Translations under genes and position numbers: made by a program
Shown here: piece after piece, positions 10,747 to 23,370 of the stretch
How positions within the stretch are numbered: position 1 is the first letter of the stretch
How the letters are laid out: each line of letters opens with the position of its first letter
NCBI GenBank assembly: GCA_018902385.1
Contig: JABSSW010000044.1
Coordinates: forward strand, 248,001 to 312,000
Origin: Physcia stellaris
Taxonomy: Eukaryota; Ascomycota; Lecanoromycetes; Caliciales; Physciaceae
Direction of reading: 5' to 3'
DNA length: 64,000 bases
Notes under the pieces: model-generated
What the model was told of the DNA's origin: nothing
Databases searched by the model: none
What the model saw: only the letters and a program-made list of their open reading frames with translations

Positions 10747-13700
10747 ATGATGGCCGACTCTAATTCATTAAAAATATCTGGAAATGGAAAGAACAACCAA
10801 AGTCGTGTGGAAACCATAGAAAACTTGCAAGAGTCGAAGGTTACTCAAATACTATCTTGGCCCAAGCGAACATGGGCCTCATTAGGCCTCAACGTGGGCA
10901 TGATTCTAATGATGGTCAAAGGAGCTTTACCTCCAAGTATATCAATTGCTCTCTATCAATGGAGCGCTTTCGCTGCCCACTTCTCCACCATCGGCTATCT
11001 GGTTGCGATCATGTCTACGTTGTCATTCGCGATTATGCCAAGAGCTAAATTTGTACAAACAATGACCTTCAATGTAATTGGTATATGTATAGGCTCAGCA
11101 ATGGCACTTCTCCAAATATATTGCGCCGTTCAAGCCAGGATCCATACCACACCTCCGCAGCCGAAGCCTACTGGCGGAGCCCCAACCCCTGGTGCTCAAG
11201 TGGCCGGCTACAACTCTTCGGCTTCCGCGGTATGTGCAATATGGCTTTTCTTTAATATATATATTGTCAATTTGTTACGCGCCTCAAGGCCTCAATTGCA
11301 GTTTCCAGTCATCATGTATTCTATATTCACAAATGTAGCTTCGACCTACGCTCCACAATTCTCTACTATGGAACAGGGCACGGCTTTTGCCAGACGGCTG
11401 CTGGAAGCTTTCCTCAGTGGCTTTGGAATAGCAGCCATAGTGTCATTTCTGGTGTTCCCTATGACATCGAGAAAAGTGGTTTTCAAGCAAGCTGCTGGTT
11501 ACATCGGCGCGCTACAGGGTGCTCTTAAAGCGCAATCAGCTTATTTGCAAAGTCTGGAGAACACCGATGTCCTTGGCTCTCCAGGTCAGGAAGACACTGG
11601 GAATCCACGCAAAGAAAAGGCAACAAAACCCACGCCAGCTCCCCAGGCAGCTGCTTTGAAAGCCGCGGTCAGAGCTGTTGAGGAGCTCCACGGCAAGCTC
11701 ACTGCTGATTCGGCTTTTGCCAAGAGGGAAATCGCTTATGGCAAGCTCGATGCATCGGACTTGAGTGAGCTTTTGCGACTTCTACGATTAATTTTGATAC
11801 CCGTCTTGGGCATGTCCTCGGTAGCTGACATATTCGATCGAATCGCTCAGAGGAGGGGCTGGAGAGAAGAATCTAGCGGCACAGCCGAAGTAAAGGAGGC
11901 TGCTAAAAGAACCAAGGACCAGGAAAAGAGCAATTGGAGTGAGATCATGAAGAGCCTGCATGATCCCTTCGAAACTTTGACTGTATCGATGAACGAAGGT
12001 TTGCAGCATGCTTTATATGTTCTCGAGCTTGGCAAGCCACCCAAGAGCGATAAAATTCAGTCTAACAAAGATAGGATACCAGAGGTAAGTCATATCGTAG
12101 TGATCCTCTTTGCATCCTACATAGAGTGGAATAATATGTGTACGGATTATCGGCGTGCCAATCAACCTCTCACTGACTCTGGAAAGGCTGACGTGGAAAT
12201 CACTCATAGGGATCGCCCGACGTCGAGGCTAAAGGCAACTTGATCAAGCCGGGCGACAAAGACTTCGTGAACATACTCACTTCAAAAGTCGATCTGTTCT
12301 ACGAGCAACGGCAATTGACACTCAACAAATGGTGTCAGCAAAAGGGTGTGCCGCTTCATCAGAAAGACTTTCGTAACCCGTCCAAAACTTCGGAGACAGA
12401 TGACAAGCCGGCAGAAGACCACCAACGAGCTCAACGGCAGCTTTACCTCATACTATATGTACGTGCCAGACTCTTCGAACTATGTGTATACTATGTACCC
12501 ATTCGTCCAATATGGAATGCACAACCATATTAAAGTTCGGCTTCTTGCTTTACTACTTTCACTGACTTGGATGGCTTTAGATGGAATTTCTTCTATGGTC
12601 AACAGGCCGAGCGGTTACCAATCTAGTGAAGTTTGCAGATCTTAAAGTTTCTCAAGGTGCAATGGCAAAAAAACGATTCATATTTCCTGGTAAAAAGCGG
12701 CTTAAGAAGTGGGTGTTAAGTGCTTTTGGAAAAGAAGATGCCGGTGCAGAGCATACACCGGACACTACGGAGACAGCCGACATAAATGTTGAATTAGGGC
12801 AGGCATATCAGAAAACTAAAGATCCAGAACATCTACCTCCCACTAACGCTTGGCAGCGATTCGGAAACAGTGTAAGGCAAATACCTGAAATTTTAGGGAG
12901 CCAGGAAAGTGCCTTCGGGTTTCGTGTCGCTGTTGCTACAATGTCAATCGGCATCGTAGCTTTTCTCGAATCGACGCAACGATTCTTCATTGAGCAAAGA
13001 CTGCTGTGGGCCATGATCATGGTCTCGATTGGAATGACAATCACTGCTGGTGCAGGAGTATTTGGTTTCATCGGGCGAATAACAGGTACCGGTATGGAGT
13101 ACTCCCACCGCTTTGTCTACATCAATAGACTCTGATTTGCTGTCAGTCTTTGCCATGTGCACAAGCCTTCTGATGTGGTATATTGTGGACGGGAAGACAC
13201 CGGGCATCATTGTGTTACTTTTTGTCTTCACATTTCTCGAGGTTTACGTTGTCGTGAGATTCCCGAAATTCATCATCATAGCCCTACTGTCCATGGTTAC
13301 TCAGGTCTTGATCATTGGCTACGAGCTTCAAGTACGGAAAGTGGGTGATGAAGTAAGTCTCATTGAACTCAATGTGTGTCAAACCGCTGATCTAGCCCCC
13401 GGCAGATTGCAGCCAGTAATGGCCAGCCGGTCTATCCGGTCTACGAGCTTGCGCCTTACAGGCTGGCATGCGTGTCTGGGGGTATGCTGGTAGCCTTCAT
13501 ATGGACATTCTTCCCGTACCCACTCACAGCTAGGTCTAAGCTCAGGCATGATCTCGGGGCGTCACTGTACTTACTCGCTAATTTTTACTCCTGCGTTCAC
13601 ACAACGGTTGGTATGCGCCTCAATGGCAGTGAAGGCGACCTTGAAGACAAAAGCAGCCCCGGCTATAGATTGAACAAAGCTCGTACGACAGTGTTTTCAA

Positions 13701-14445
13701 AAGAATTGGCTCTATTGAATGGACTGCGAGAACACTCTAGGTACAGGCTATTCCTTTATCTTCCCTTTTGCGCAACGACCCTCAACACATTCCTCGCAGT
13801 TTTTCCGACGAGTCCAGCAGTCAAATACTTGACCGAGACTCGGGAAGGCTGACGATGAGACGAATTGCAGATTCACAGCATTTGAACCTAGTTTTGGTGG
13901 CAAGTTCCCCAGAAAAATCTATGATTCCATCATCGACGAGGTTCAGAGTGTGTTAAGCTTTATGGCTCTCGTATCCTACGCTTCCAACATTTTGTCAAAC
14001 GAGGATAGTCAAGATCCCGATAAAGCTACATGGCTGAAGACATTCGCACATCTGGTCAGATCAGCTCGAGTTACCTCACACGAACTGACTTCTACGCTAT
14101 CCCTCCTTTCAGCATCGGTTGCAAATGGAAACCCATTACCGCCTTATCTTGAAACGCCAGAGCCTTATCGACTAAGTTCGAGGCTTGAAGAGATGGATGC
14201 GGACATTCTCAGCATCAAACATATTGCTGAACCTGGTTATGCCGCCTTTGCAGTTATGCAAGTTGCAACTAGCCTTATCATCGACGACGTCGGAAAGCTT
14301 ATTATGTAAGCATGAGTCCGCGTAGACAAGGCCTCTCGCTAATGGCAATAGGAACGTCAAAGAATTAGTGGGTGAGGTGGACTTTTCATTCCACATCGTC
14401 TCCACAGCGGCATCCTCAAGCGAAACGCTGGAGAACAAATATTGA
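10747..14445 (+). CDS. ArAE/FUSC-like membrane transporter (ArAE_2_N and DUF2421 type)
   Basis: A 1055-residue protein from seven exons: 10747-12084, 12210-12458, 12581-13091, 13147-13352, 13406-13740, 13871-14305 and 14352-14445. All phases agree and the total is exactly 1056 codons including the stop. The N-terminal half has a helix bundle starting KRTWASLGLNVGMILMMVKGALPP-like sequence and a long soluble loop. A second bundle follows (MSIGIVAFLE, LLWAMIMVSIGMTITAGAGVFGF, LLMWYIVDGKTPG, VTQVLIIGYELQVRKVG). Then come YELAPYRLACV and the IWTFFPYPLTARSKLRHDLG block joined to the DUF2421-like C-terminal domain. This architecture belongs to fungal relatives of aromatic-acid/aluminium-activated exporters, often annotated as Brefeldin A-sensitivity or putative ER transporters. 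The substrate is unknown. The 125- and 130-bp introns are longer than others in the window, and their acceptors are the least certain. No frame break is needed. Confidence 0.85.
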
Positions 14446-14755
14446 CGTCAGTCTTCACGTGGCGTGAGATGAGCAACTAACGCTTGGTCAAACCTATCGA
14501 TAATTCGTTCGAGCGATGTCAAGAGATTATGAAGGATGATCGGGCCGAGATTGAAACTTCCAACCTCCAAAACCCAAGGCTGTCAACCAATTCAGTCTAT
14601 GAATACGTCCTGACAAGTATTGTGAGCCGGATTGATACGATGACAAAATCTGGCGGATCTCGTAATCAACTGGAGAGGCAGAGATCTTGGGTCATACCTG
14701 TGCACTTGGGGACAGAGATTCACTTCAACGCCCGCATCCTTTCCTGATGATACAG

Positions 14756-15252
14756 TTACAAACTGATGTCTCTTCCCGCGAATGGTGGAATACCCTGATC
14801 TGCTTTCTCACCGGAAGAGGTCCGAGTGAGCTCATGATATTTCGCTATCTTTGACAAACGGAACACCTTCCTCTCCAGCTCTTTGATCGACACCTGATTC
14901 TGGTGTACATTCTCGACGAGCAGCGCAATTTGTTTCTTTATTGCACTAACCCGGTCACCAAGATGTGGCTTGTTCGTCTTTACCACAGGAGAGTTTCCTC
15001 TCTATGGTCAAACGCTGTAAGCACAGCCATTACGGGGTCGGAGTCCTCCATTGGGAAGAAGGGGGGCATTTGTGCGAGATCGTGTATTAATTTATCAAGG
15101 TAACTTTGTAGGTGGGGATGAAAGAACAAGTTAACACTTTCAAGAGGGAAACTTCCGCGTGGATAGTACCTGGTCCCGTCCTGGTCTAAGCCTGGCTGGT
15201 AACCAAAACTCTCCGCCATTACCCTTTTACTTCGTAGCCCAGACGTACCCAT
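14756..15252 (-). CDS. Hypothetical protein, possible two-exon gene
   Basis: A tentative 152-residue protein. Exon 1 is 15252-14984 and exon 2 is 14945-14756, joined by a very short 38-bp GTAAAG..TTAG intron. The phases match exactly. The first part reads LQSYLDKLIHDLAQMPPFFP. The second looks like an amphipathic helix or coiled coil (AIKKQIALLVENVHQ, ELERKVFRLSKIA). I recognise no family. It lies tail to tail with the transporter gene. The short intron and lack of known motif keep confidence low. Confidence 0.3.
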
Positions 15253-16209
15253 CAACAGGAGACATTCTTCTCTCGTTAGCCGCCAACTCCCGGTTGAGCA
15301 AGACATTTGCCTGCGATAGTCTCACACTGCTCTATTCAGGCTCAATGTAACATGTCTCGAGAGTCGAAGTCAGCAGAAAACCAACTCGGTGGACTGTGTT
15401 GGTCTACGAGGCAAGCGGATATAGATCCCTCATGGTCTCAGACACAAGAAAGGCTAGGGAAGTTGCTTCACTGTCAGATGGGCCTGTGTGCGAAATTACG
15501 CGAAGTGATTTGGTGGCGGGACAGTCTTTGAGTATCCCTTTCTCTTCAAATGGAGAAGTCAAAGCCTTACGTCTAAGAAGCCCGAGTTGCATTGAGGCCG
15601 TCTACGGGCCTCAAGGCATAAGCTTCCCCTTGCGCTACGTGTCTCGCGTGGGAAAATGGACTCCCAATGCTGAGAGCGTCAATAAGGGTATTCAGACTTC
15701 AGAGCCGAGTCTCTGCAACAATTACGGAGACGGGCACTTGCAGACGAGACAAACAAAAGCTCCCGATATCAACACCCAAACCAACCAATTAATCCAGGCG
15801 AACACGTCTGATTGGTTTTGCGACCCCTATGCGTCACATGTGGCTGTAAGTGCCCGTTTGAACCCTGCATTGCTGTCGGAATCGAGTCAATAAGATCATC
15901 TCGCAAAGCGCTATAATGAATGAATAAAAGAACTACTGTGCATTGTGATGGGTCCCATGATCGGGATTCTGATTACCCTTAATGAAGGAAAAGAATCCCC
16001 CACATGGCTTCTTGCAGGTATCTGACGGGGACTAGTACTCAAGTAGTTCACAATCCGGCAAGTTGCCAGCTTAGGACCCCGGGCCATCCAGCGATGCTTC
16101 TATATCAATGGCGTCGGCCTCATACATCTCATTTGACGAAGTACGCTCTGCCAAGTTTCATGGTCGAGAAGACGCGACATTGCAGTAAAAGCCATCAGAC
16201 TTGATCAAC
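15253..16209. other. Spacer with one unassigned open frame
   Basis: An open frame with an ATG at about 15432 runs to 15893 on the plus strand. It shows no motif, signal peptide or membrane segment that I recognise. The rest shows no coding signal. The last part should contain the promoter for the membrane protein at 16210. Confidence 0.25.
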
Positions 16210-18077
16210 ATGCAGCAACATCCTTCGCAGCCACTATTGTCTTTATCTGACGATCACCAGAAGGACCTCACTAGTGTCGTAACAGAAGCTTTGAAGAGGG
16301 AAGACGTGCCGCTCAAAGAATCCAAAAATAAACCGAATGGTTCAGGGAATCAAGAAGAGGCCCAATGGGGCATCGGATGGAGATCCCCATCTATCCTGCT
16401 TCTTGGGCTGATCTTCGGAATCCTGTTCGCTTGTGGGCACCATCTCTACTATCAGTCTCTGAGCCATACACTCGTACACTCAGCAAGTCAACAACGATGG
16501 GCCATTCAAACTGGGACTGGTCTGGCCTTCTTAACAAAAACGGCACTAGGCGCTACGATCACCATCGCTTTTGCGCAACAGCTCTGGTCTGATCTGAGGC
16601 GACAATCTATGAGCGTCGAAGCCCTCGATTGTTTATTTTCCATTACCAGTGATCCGCTGTGCTTCCTCAATCTTGAAGTGCTACTAGGCGCCAAGGTACT
16701 CGTACTGTTGGCGTTGATCTCATGGTAATAACCTTGCTTCATGAGAGTTAGCGGGATTTAACGTTGGTTCACTTCTAGGTTCCTCCCATTGATTGCGACC
16801 ATCACCCCTGCCACGCTGTCTATCGAGACCCAAAATGTAACGACGAACTCAACCGAGTCTGTGCCATCAGCGGATTTCGGTAAGGGTTTTGGAATGACTT
16901 ACGATTCTCCGCACATCAGAGACAAGTATTTCGCTCCGGATCCAGCGCTCGCAAGGATCCTGATGGCAACGGCGACATCCCTTACTGATCTACCCATTGG
17001 AGCTCCATTCCCAAACTCTTCCTACATACGTGAGTTCCACGGACCATCACTCAAATGCGATGCGATTGAGCTATGAATAATCATAGTCCTTACTATGATG
17101 TGTGGAATAAGGTAATGAATACCGTCACCAAAGTCTCTGCTCTCTATATGGGCTACGCACAATCCAACCTGAGCAATGTCATTCTCCTTAATGCGGGTGG
17201 CATTAATTATCAGAACTTCTCCTGCCAGCTGTGGAATAGCTCCTTTGTTGTGCATTATGAGTTCTTGGAAGGTCTGCAAACTACGACGACTTTGGAGCAG
17301 CGCCTCCTCGCACCTGCAAATTGGACCATTCGTGATAGTCCTATCATGGGTGAAATATCCTACCAGGCATATAGTGCTACACTGTTCAATTTGCTGAGTG
17401 GGAGGATTGATGAGAAAGCATCTAGTGGTAGGCTAGAAATGAACGCTATAGTATCAGATGATCCAGAGTTCGATGACTCGACAGCCCCTCGAGGTGGAGG
17501 GTCTCCAGGTGTCTTGATGACCGGGCTGGCAGCATGTCCCGAGATCACTAACGGGTCAGTGTATGCCCCGATTACGGGAGATTCGCTTCCATCATGGATG
17601 TGCCGTAATGGGTCCCTGGGGCCAGCTATTGAGGATCTGGCACGAAATTTCACCCTTAGCCTGTCGACGATGCCGCAATTTTGGCCAGTTACCAACGCGA
17701 GTGTGCAAGTGAACTCCACCTCGCCGAGAAACTTTTTCACTTACAATCCGGAAAACCTTCTGATATCTTATACACTGGCAATTGCAGCGACGATGCTGGT
17801 TACGCTATTGGCTGTCCGGGCCTATCATATCAACGGTGTTAGCTCTAAGACCTCTTTCTCTACGATAATGCTCACGACCCGTAATTCGGATTTGGATTCG
17901 TTTGGTAGAGGTCAATGTCTGGGTAAGATTCCAACGAAAAAAGATCGCAGAGCGAAGAAACTTCAATTTGGGATTCTACATGCCCGGGAGGGGGATTTGC
18001 CAGGAGGAGTGGCACATGCGGCTTTTGGGTTTTCGGGAACTGTGAGGCAGCTGAAGAAGGGGGAGAGATGTATGTAG
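16210..18077 (+). CDS. Large multi-TM protein with glycosylated ectodomain, fungal conserved, function unknown
   Basis: Exon 1 is 16210-16724, then a 54-bp intron (GTAATA..CTAG) and exon 2 from 16779; the junction W|FLPLIATITP is clean. Transmembrane segments lie at about residues 57-77, 97-120 and 158-180, with another near the C-terminus (LLISYTLAIAATMLVTLLAV). Between them is an extracellular-type region rich in NxS/T sites. The layout, with a QQRWAIQTGTGLAFLTKT helix, a distal helix and a short cytosolic tail (AAFGFSGTVRQL), matches a common unnamed Pezizomycotina family, some members of which are oddly labelled formylmethionine deformylase-like. Exon 2 runs through GPSLKCDAIEL to TGA at 17074, and the next frame resumes at NNHSPYYDVWN. 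One missing base near 17070 restores it. A 41-bp intron, 17030-17070, also fits the phase but would remove the GPSLKC segment. Confidence 0.7.
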
Positions 18078-18572
18078 ATGGAGCAGTAACGAGATTTGAA
18101 CAGCCTCATGTAAGTTTTGCAACCAATTCAGCGTATCAGTTTCGGGCGGCATCTCTGAGTCTTCAAAGTCCTGCACGATTCCTAGATACTTTCCTTCACC
18201 ATCTTGACTAGAGTCATCCAACCATTGCTAGCTTCAACGTAACGTGTCTGGTATGTCGCCTAAACGGACATCGTTCTCCAGCCTATCTTGGCACGATAGG
18301 GAACACCGCTGCTCTTGGCTTTCTGCTATCTCTCTCATGACCGTGCGCCCAAACCAGAACCAAAGACCGATCCCATAATGTGCGGTGCTGCTAGGTGGAT
18401 ACCAGATGGCAATGACCAGAAAGCTCAAAAGACGAATCTTCTTCTCCAAGGCTTCAGACAAGCTGCAGGCAATGATGAAAAAGTAACATCGCGTCAACTC
18501 GCGGCAGTGTAAGGCGAGTGACACAGTGCCCGCAAACATGAGGAAACCCAGATGTTTGCAGACCAAGACCAA
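17976..18572 (-). CDS. Possible hypothetical membrane-protein fragment, antisense overlap
   Basis: On the minus strand, 18572-18234 reads as two hydrophobic helices followed by WFGRTVMREIAESQEQ. After in-frame TGA and TAG codons the same frame continues as DGEGKYLGIVQDFEDSEMPPE. A 36-bp GTTACG..CTAG intron would bypass the stops, but this is unusually short. No start codon is clear, and the 3' part overlaps the end of the gene ending at 18077. It may be a gene remnant or chance coding. Confidence 0.2.
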
Positions 18573-18581
18573 AAATTGTCT

Positions 18582-18943
18582 ATGTAGTATCTGTTCATCT
18601 TACCAGCCGCGGCCAAGCTAGAGAACTGAATCAATAGCAAGTGGGAGGGGGCTAAAGAACTGAATCAGTAGCAAGTGGGAAGGGGCTAAAGAACTGAATC
18701 AGTAGCAAGTGGGAGGGGGCTAAAGAACTGAATCAGTAGCAAGTGGGAGGGGGCTAAAGAACTGAATCAGTAGCAAGTGGGAGGGGGCTAAAGAACTGAA
18801 TCAGTAGCAAGTGGGAGGGGGCTAAAGAAACTGAATCAATAGCAAGTGGGAGGGCGCCAAAGAAATGAATTCAATGACGGGGCAGGGAATGGCCAAAGAA
18901 CTCAATCAATATCAATGCGGGGTCAGATGAACAGATACTACAT
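18582..18943. mobile_element. 362-bp TIR element filled with a 34-bp minisatellite
   Basis: A 19-bp sequence starting ATGTAGTATCTGTTCATCT at 18582-18600 recurs as its exact reverse complement at 18925-18943. Between them, about nine units of a 34-bp tandem repeat fill the interior. No coding frame is present. The ends behave like terminal inverted repeats of a small non-autonomous element. No clear target-site duplication is visible, so mobility is inferred only. Confidence 0.75.
18618..18924. repeat. 34-bp minisatellite, about nine units
   Basis: Unit starts fall every 34 bp at 18618, 18652, 18686, 18720, 18754 and 18788. A seventh unit from 18822 has small insertions, and two diverged units run to about 18924. 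The unit begins CTAAAGAACTGAATCAGTAG and ends in a purine run GTGGGAGGGGG. The first six units are almost identical (one or two changes each), which implies recent expansion. The array lies wholly inside the 18582-18943 inverted repeat. Confidence 0.92.
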
Positions 18944-20303
18944 TTGAAAGAAGAAGAGGGTGTGGGTGGATGTGGAATCAAGTAAAGTAGTTGAGGGCAA
19001 GTGCCGGGTGAGCTTCCGTGGCATGAGCATCATGCTAAGGGACTTGATCGTTTCGACTGCTGACAAGTGAGACAAGCTACTTACGGATACATCAGCACCA
19101 CTGATTTCGGCTTTCATACTCTCTAGCTTCAGGGACGCATGATGGAGATGGCTCTCATTTCGTCATGAGCAAATGCTAAAACCGAAGACGCTGGTGGTCT
19201 TCAGAGGACAAATGAGATCGCACATCACGCAAGCTAGAGACCCACTGATACACCTATATAATGTATGTAAAACGAGGGGGATTTTGGCTCTGAGGCAAGA
19301 GATGGGTGGTCAAGAGGCATGAAGGAGATTGGCGAACAGCAGGTTAAGCAATGGAGGTAGCTCCCTACAAGCCTACCACGATATGGAGTCGCTGCACTTC
19401 ATGTCTTGCGTTTCATCCCTCGTTTATGTACCAGCTCTCACCTCGGTGCCGAATCCGAATGACTGTATTATAGGGCTGGTGAGATTGTCCTATGATTGGA
19501 ACCATGTTAGTTTGTAGCATCTTCCTGCCATCCACGCCAACTAGACATCCCCAACCTCGAAGTGCGATGGTGGCCAAGCCTCTTAATATACCTGGGACTC
19601 TTCTACATCTCGATGCGGCCCTACTGGTGGATCTCCAGCAGCGCTTGCAATTTCCAAGAAGCGTTAGAAGTAGGTTGTCAATGGATATGTTGATACTATC
19701 GGCGTTTGTGCATACGAGCTACTAAGTTCTACTGAGGCACCTAGCAACGGAGTGATTACGTCGAACCTCAGCTGCAGTTAAAGATGATGAGCTTGAGTTC
19801 ATGGGCTCCATATCCGGCACCTTCCTCCAGCCATATCGACGGAGATAAGGAGTTTCTAGCTGTTAAATCCGAGCTTGAGTACACCACCCTAAGCGGAACT
19901 CCGTACTCCAGCTGTTTTTCGAAAAGAAGTTGCAGCCAAAAAGACAAAATGTTCCCGAGTATATGAAGTCCTGAGTTTCTGTCAATACTTGGAGTATTTA
20001 TCAGTACACTTTGAAAGGGGTCTCGAAAAGCAGCAGGTATCGTTCAAATCAAGCTCTGGGCTATGTATTTCCCCGCACGCCTTCGCGTCAGTGGACGATA
20101 TCATTGTGCCTATCATTTTGGCTTTCATTGACCTATTCTCGGTACGTGCTTCGCTTCAAGCTTGTCTCCCCAGCTCAATCGCACGCGATTGCTCTAACTG
20201 CTCTTTTTGCATCGTGTTGCTCTGCTGTTCAAATCTTTGCAACCGGACATTGAGTGTAGTTTCTGCCCTGTCTCGTAAAAGAGCGATGCTAACCCATCAA
20301 TAA
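18944..20303. other. Spacer, no gene seen
   Basis: Short plus-strand frames occur but none shows a domain or splice-consistent extension. Near the right end the sequence TGCTAACCC at about 20287 resembles a fungal branch point. It is followed by AAG and TAG acceptors just before the synthetase reading frame, so an unseen first exon of that gene may lie in the last few hundred bases. Confidence 0.35.
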
Positions 20304-22265
20304 GTGCCTAGCAACATTACCATATGGGACTGGCTACTCGAGTCCCAATACTCGCCTCTGTCACGCAACATTCCCGAAAAGGAGCTCGGAGGGTACCAGA
20401 ATGGCATTACGAAGGAGCGCGTCAATTGGCAGGAGGTCAAGGAATACACAACATATCTTTCAACAGCCTTGGTCAAGAAATATGGTCTGAAACAAAGTCA
20501 GACAGTTGCACTGTTCAGCCAGAATACAATATGGTACCCAGTTGCTATGCTGGGAGTACTGCGTGCAGGTATGCAAAAAGTCAACCATTCGAATCTGGCA
20601 CAGACTGAAGGGTAGACACAACAGGAGGCGTCGTTTCCGGCGCATCACCAGCCTATAATGTCGAGGAGATGACGTATGCTCTCAAGACCGCAGATGCCAA
20701 GTTTCTCATGACCGCCCCATCTTCGCTACAAGTAGCTATTGCAGCGGCCAAGAACGCTGGCATACCTGAAAAGCATGTCTTTCTGCTTGAGGGACAGATG
20801 GAGAACTTCACTACGATGGCACAGCTTCTCGAGATTGGGAAAAGCTTCGAAACACAGGGACAGATCCAAGCATTCAAGATCCCGCCTGGCAAACGAAACA
20901 TGGATGTTTGTGCCTTTTTAAGCTTCAGTTCGGGAACAACAGGCTTACCAAAAGCCGTATGTTGCGTGAGAAAATAAACTTTACGGATCGCTGACAAGAA
21001 TACAGGTTATGATTGCCCACCAGAACGTCATCGCGCAATGCCTCCAAATAGCGCAGATAACGCCTCCTGACTTGGTACAAGTCCTCGCTGTACTTCCACT
21101 TTTCCATAGTAAGCTTCAGCATTTTGATTCTCTAAAGCGATCTCATGCCCATGACCCTTGAGATATATGTGCTTCCGAATTGGAAGCAAATATATTGTAA
21201 CAAGCCTACTGCTCATATTTCATGTTCATCAGAAAGCATGAGCTTATCATAGCATTATGATTTACCCATTCGGGTGATCTGGCGACCCTCGGTAGCTCAC
21301 AGAATCTCTAGTCACCGGCCTCGTCCACGCTCTCCACCTCCCCTGCCTCATCAACGCAGAGGTCGTCATGCTTCCTTCATTCACGATGCAAAGCATGCTC
21401 GACACTATCGCAGCCTATAAATTCACCGAGCTGCTCCTCGTTCCCCCAATACTCATCCGTCTCGTCCGTGATCCACTGGTAGACAAGTACGACCTTTCAT
21501 TCCTCCGGCGTTTCCTGTCCGGAGCAGCTCCCTCTCCGAGGAAATCATCCAGCTCCTCAAGAAGAAATTCCCTCAAACAGGATTCAGACAGGGCTACGGC
21601 ATGACCGAGAGCTGTAGTTGTATTACTGCGCATCCGCCGGATAAGTTCGACTACAAGTACGCACACACCGTGGGTACTATCGTTGCAAGTACTGAAGTCA
21701 AGATCATCCGAGAAGACGGCTCAGAGGGCAAAGTAGGTGAGCCGGGAGAGATTCTGGCGCGGGGTCCGCAGGTCGTGATGGGTTATCTCAATAATGAGAA
21801 AGCGACCAAGGAGACTTTCGATGAAGACGGCTGGTTGCATACAGGCGATCAAGGCGTGATGGATGAGGAGGGCTGCATCACCATCGTTGATCGACTGAAA
21901 GAGATGATCAAAGTCAAAGGAATCGGTGTTGCGCCTGCTGAGCTTGAGGATCTCTTGCTCGGCCACGAATGGGTTGAAGATACGGCCGTCCTGGGAGTTC
22001 CGGATGACTACTCTGGTGAGCTGCCAAAGGCTTACGTCGTTCTCAAACCAGGTATCGAAGGCGACAAGGCTAGGGAAGAGAGTTAATGCGGTTTGTGAAA
22101 GATAGGAAAGTCAGGCATAAGTGGGTGAAAGAGATTGAGTTTGTGAATGAGGTACCCAAAAGCGCTAGTGGGAAGATCTTGAGAAGAGTCTTACGGGATA
22201 AGGCAGCTGGAAAAGACCGAGGAAAAATTGTCAGAGACGAAGTCGGCGAGAAGGCGATGCTATGA
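20304..22265 (+). pseudogene. Acyl-CoA synthetase (4-coumarate:CoA ligase-like, ANL superfamily), frame-broken
   Basis: Coding segments are about 20304-20568, 20625-20956, 21006-21108 and 21312-22265. Introns are 56, 49 and 203 bp. Motifs run in family order: ITIWDWLLESQYSPLSR at the start, the AMP-binding loop LSFSSGTTGLPKA, VLPLFH, SGAAP, GYGMTES, then DEDGWLHTGDQG, DRLKEMIKVKG and PKSASGKILRRVLRD near the end. ANL enzymes activate a carboxylic acid as adenylate and thioester; the substrate is not deducible. Breaks: one base is missing at about 21530 (SGAAP is followed by LSEEII only in the next frame), and one at about 22084 (a premature TAA before MRFVKDRKVRHKWV). No in-frame ATG precedes the first motif; the codon there is GTG. 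The C-terminus ends AML, not a typical peroxisomal signal. Either pseudogene or sequence errors. Confidence 0.85.
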
Positions 22266-23370
22266 TTTGCTTTGTGCAGGTAAATCACCAACAGCCTTCA
22301 AATTGTCACTTTTCAGATGCCAGCTCCCATGTCCTATCTTGTCTGACCAATATAATTGGGGAAAAGCGATGTCCCATTAGCTTTCGGTCCAGTACCTCAA
22401 GACCTTTCAGGGTACCGTGACTCACTAACGGTCTTTCAAACTTTCGAGAGAGCTGAAGGTACGCTTCGAAAAGGATCTCAGCTACAGCTTGCTTTTTCCC
22501 TCCAAACGACTCCATGAAGCTTGAGAGAAGTTTTCTATTCTTGCACCTCCTTCGGATAAGCTATGTCCAACCCTCCACAACCTCTACAGATGCTACTCGA
22601 TGTATTGAGTCATTGCGTTCTGCCCTAAAAAGCCGCACAGGCCTTGGGATATTACTCTGACGTTGAGCCTCTACATTGTGTTGTGCGTACTTCTCCACCG
22701 TATCCTTCCTTCTCTTCTCTTCCCTCCTGTCTTCTCTCTCTTCTTCTTTCCTTAATCAACACTCAACAACAATAGCAAGGCTCGTGGAACCCTCACAAAC
22801 ATGATATCACAGATGAATAAACTGTGCATGATGATTTGGCGTATTGAAAGTTGCATCTAGTTCGGATCACGAGAGTGCCCAATAACCTATGGATGAGCGA
22901 GGCATTGCGTCTTTGCATGGATCTAAAGGTATTAGTTGTAATTAGAGCTTCTCGATATAGCTCTGACGTGCTGCATAATTTAATATTAGGCATGCAAAGT
23001 TACTATTTGCAGAGCAACAGACTCTATCTACTCTTGGCCAAACATTGAAAGAGGTGTTTGAGGGGTTTGTACTATTACGATACGCAATGGAAGCTATTCA
23101 TTATTAAAGCGTGGTACTGGACGTTACGGACACTGGAACATGTCTTGTCACGGAAAGACGTGAGTGAAACTTCATCTCCGGTCTAATGAGTTTGGAAGTT
23201 ATGCCCAAAGCGTCTTTGATTCTGTAAATATCTGAAGATAATGATACGGTCCTGGTAAATAATACTATGAGACTGCTTCGAAACTGATATAAAGTATGCT
23301 CTCGATGTAAGATGCAAAAGCGAAGGACAGAAGGGAGGACGTTGTATTTAAGAGTTATGCAAAACTTATT
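22266..23370. other. Gene-edge spacer with orphan CT-rich tract
   Basis: No coding gene is visible. A strong pyrimidine tract at about 22696-22755 is followed by a CAACAACAAT-type leader and an ATG at 22801, which resembles a fungal core promoter. No meaningful frame follows before the AT-rich block starts near 23.37 kb. Confidence 0.4.

Noticed and set aside
16880-16921. GTAAGG..ATCAG stretch resembling a 40-bp intron in the TM protein
   Set aside because: Removing it shifts the frame to an early stop, while reading through is coding.
17030-17086. Canonical-looking 57-bp intron GTGAGT..CATAG in the TM protein
   Set aside because: Splice signals are good but the exit phase leads to a stop within a few codons, so it cannot restore the downstream frame by itself.
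18618-18924. CRISPR-like array
   Set aside because: The 34-bp units are contiguous with no unique spacers, and the host is a fungus, so this is a minisatellite.
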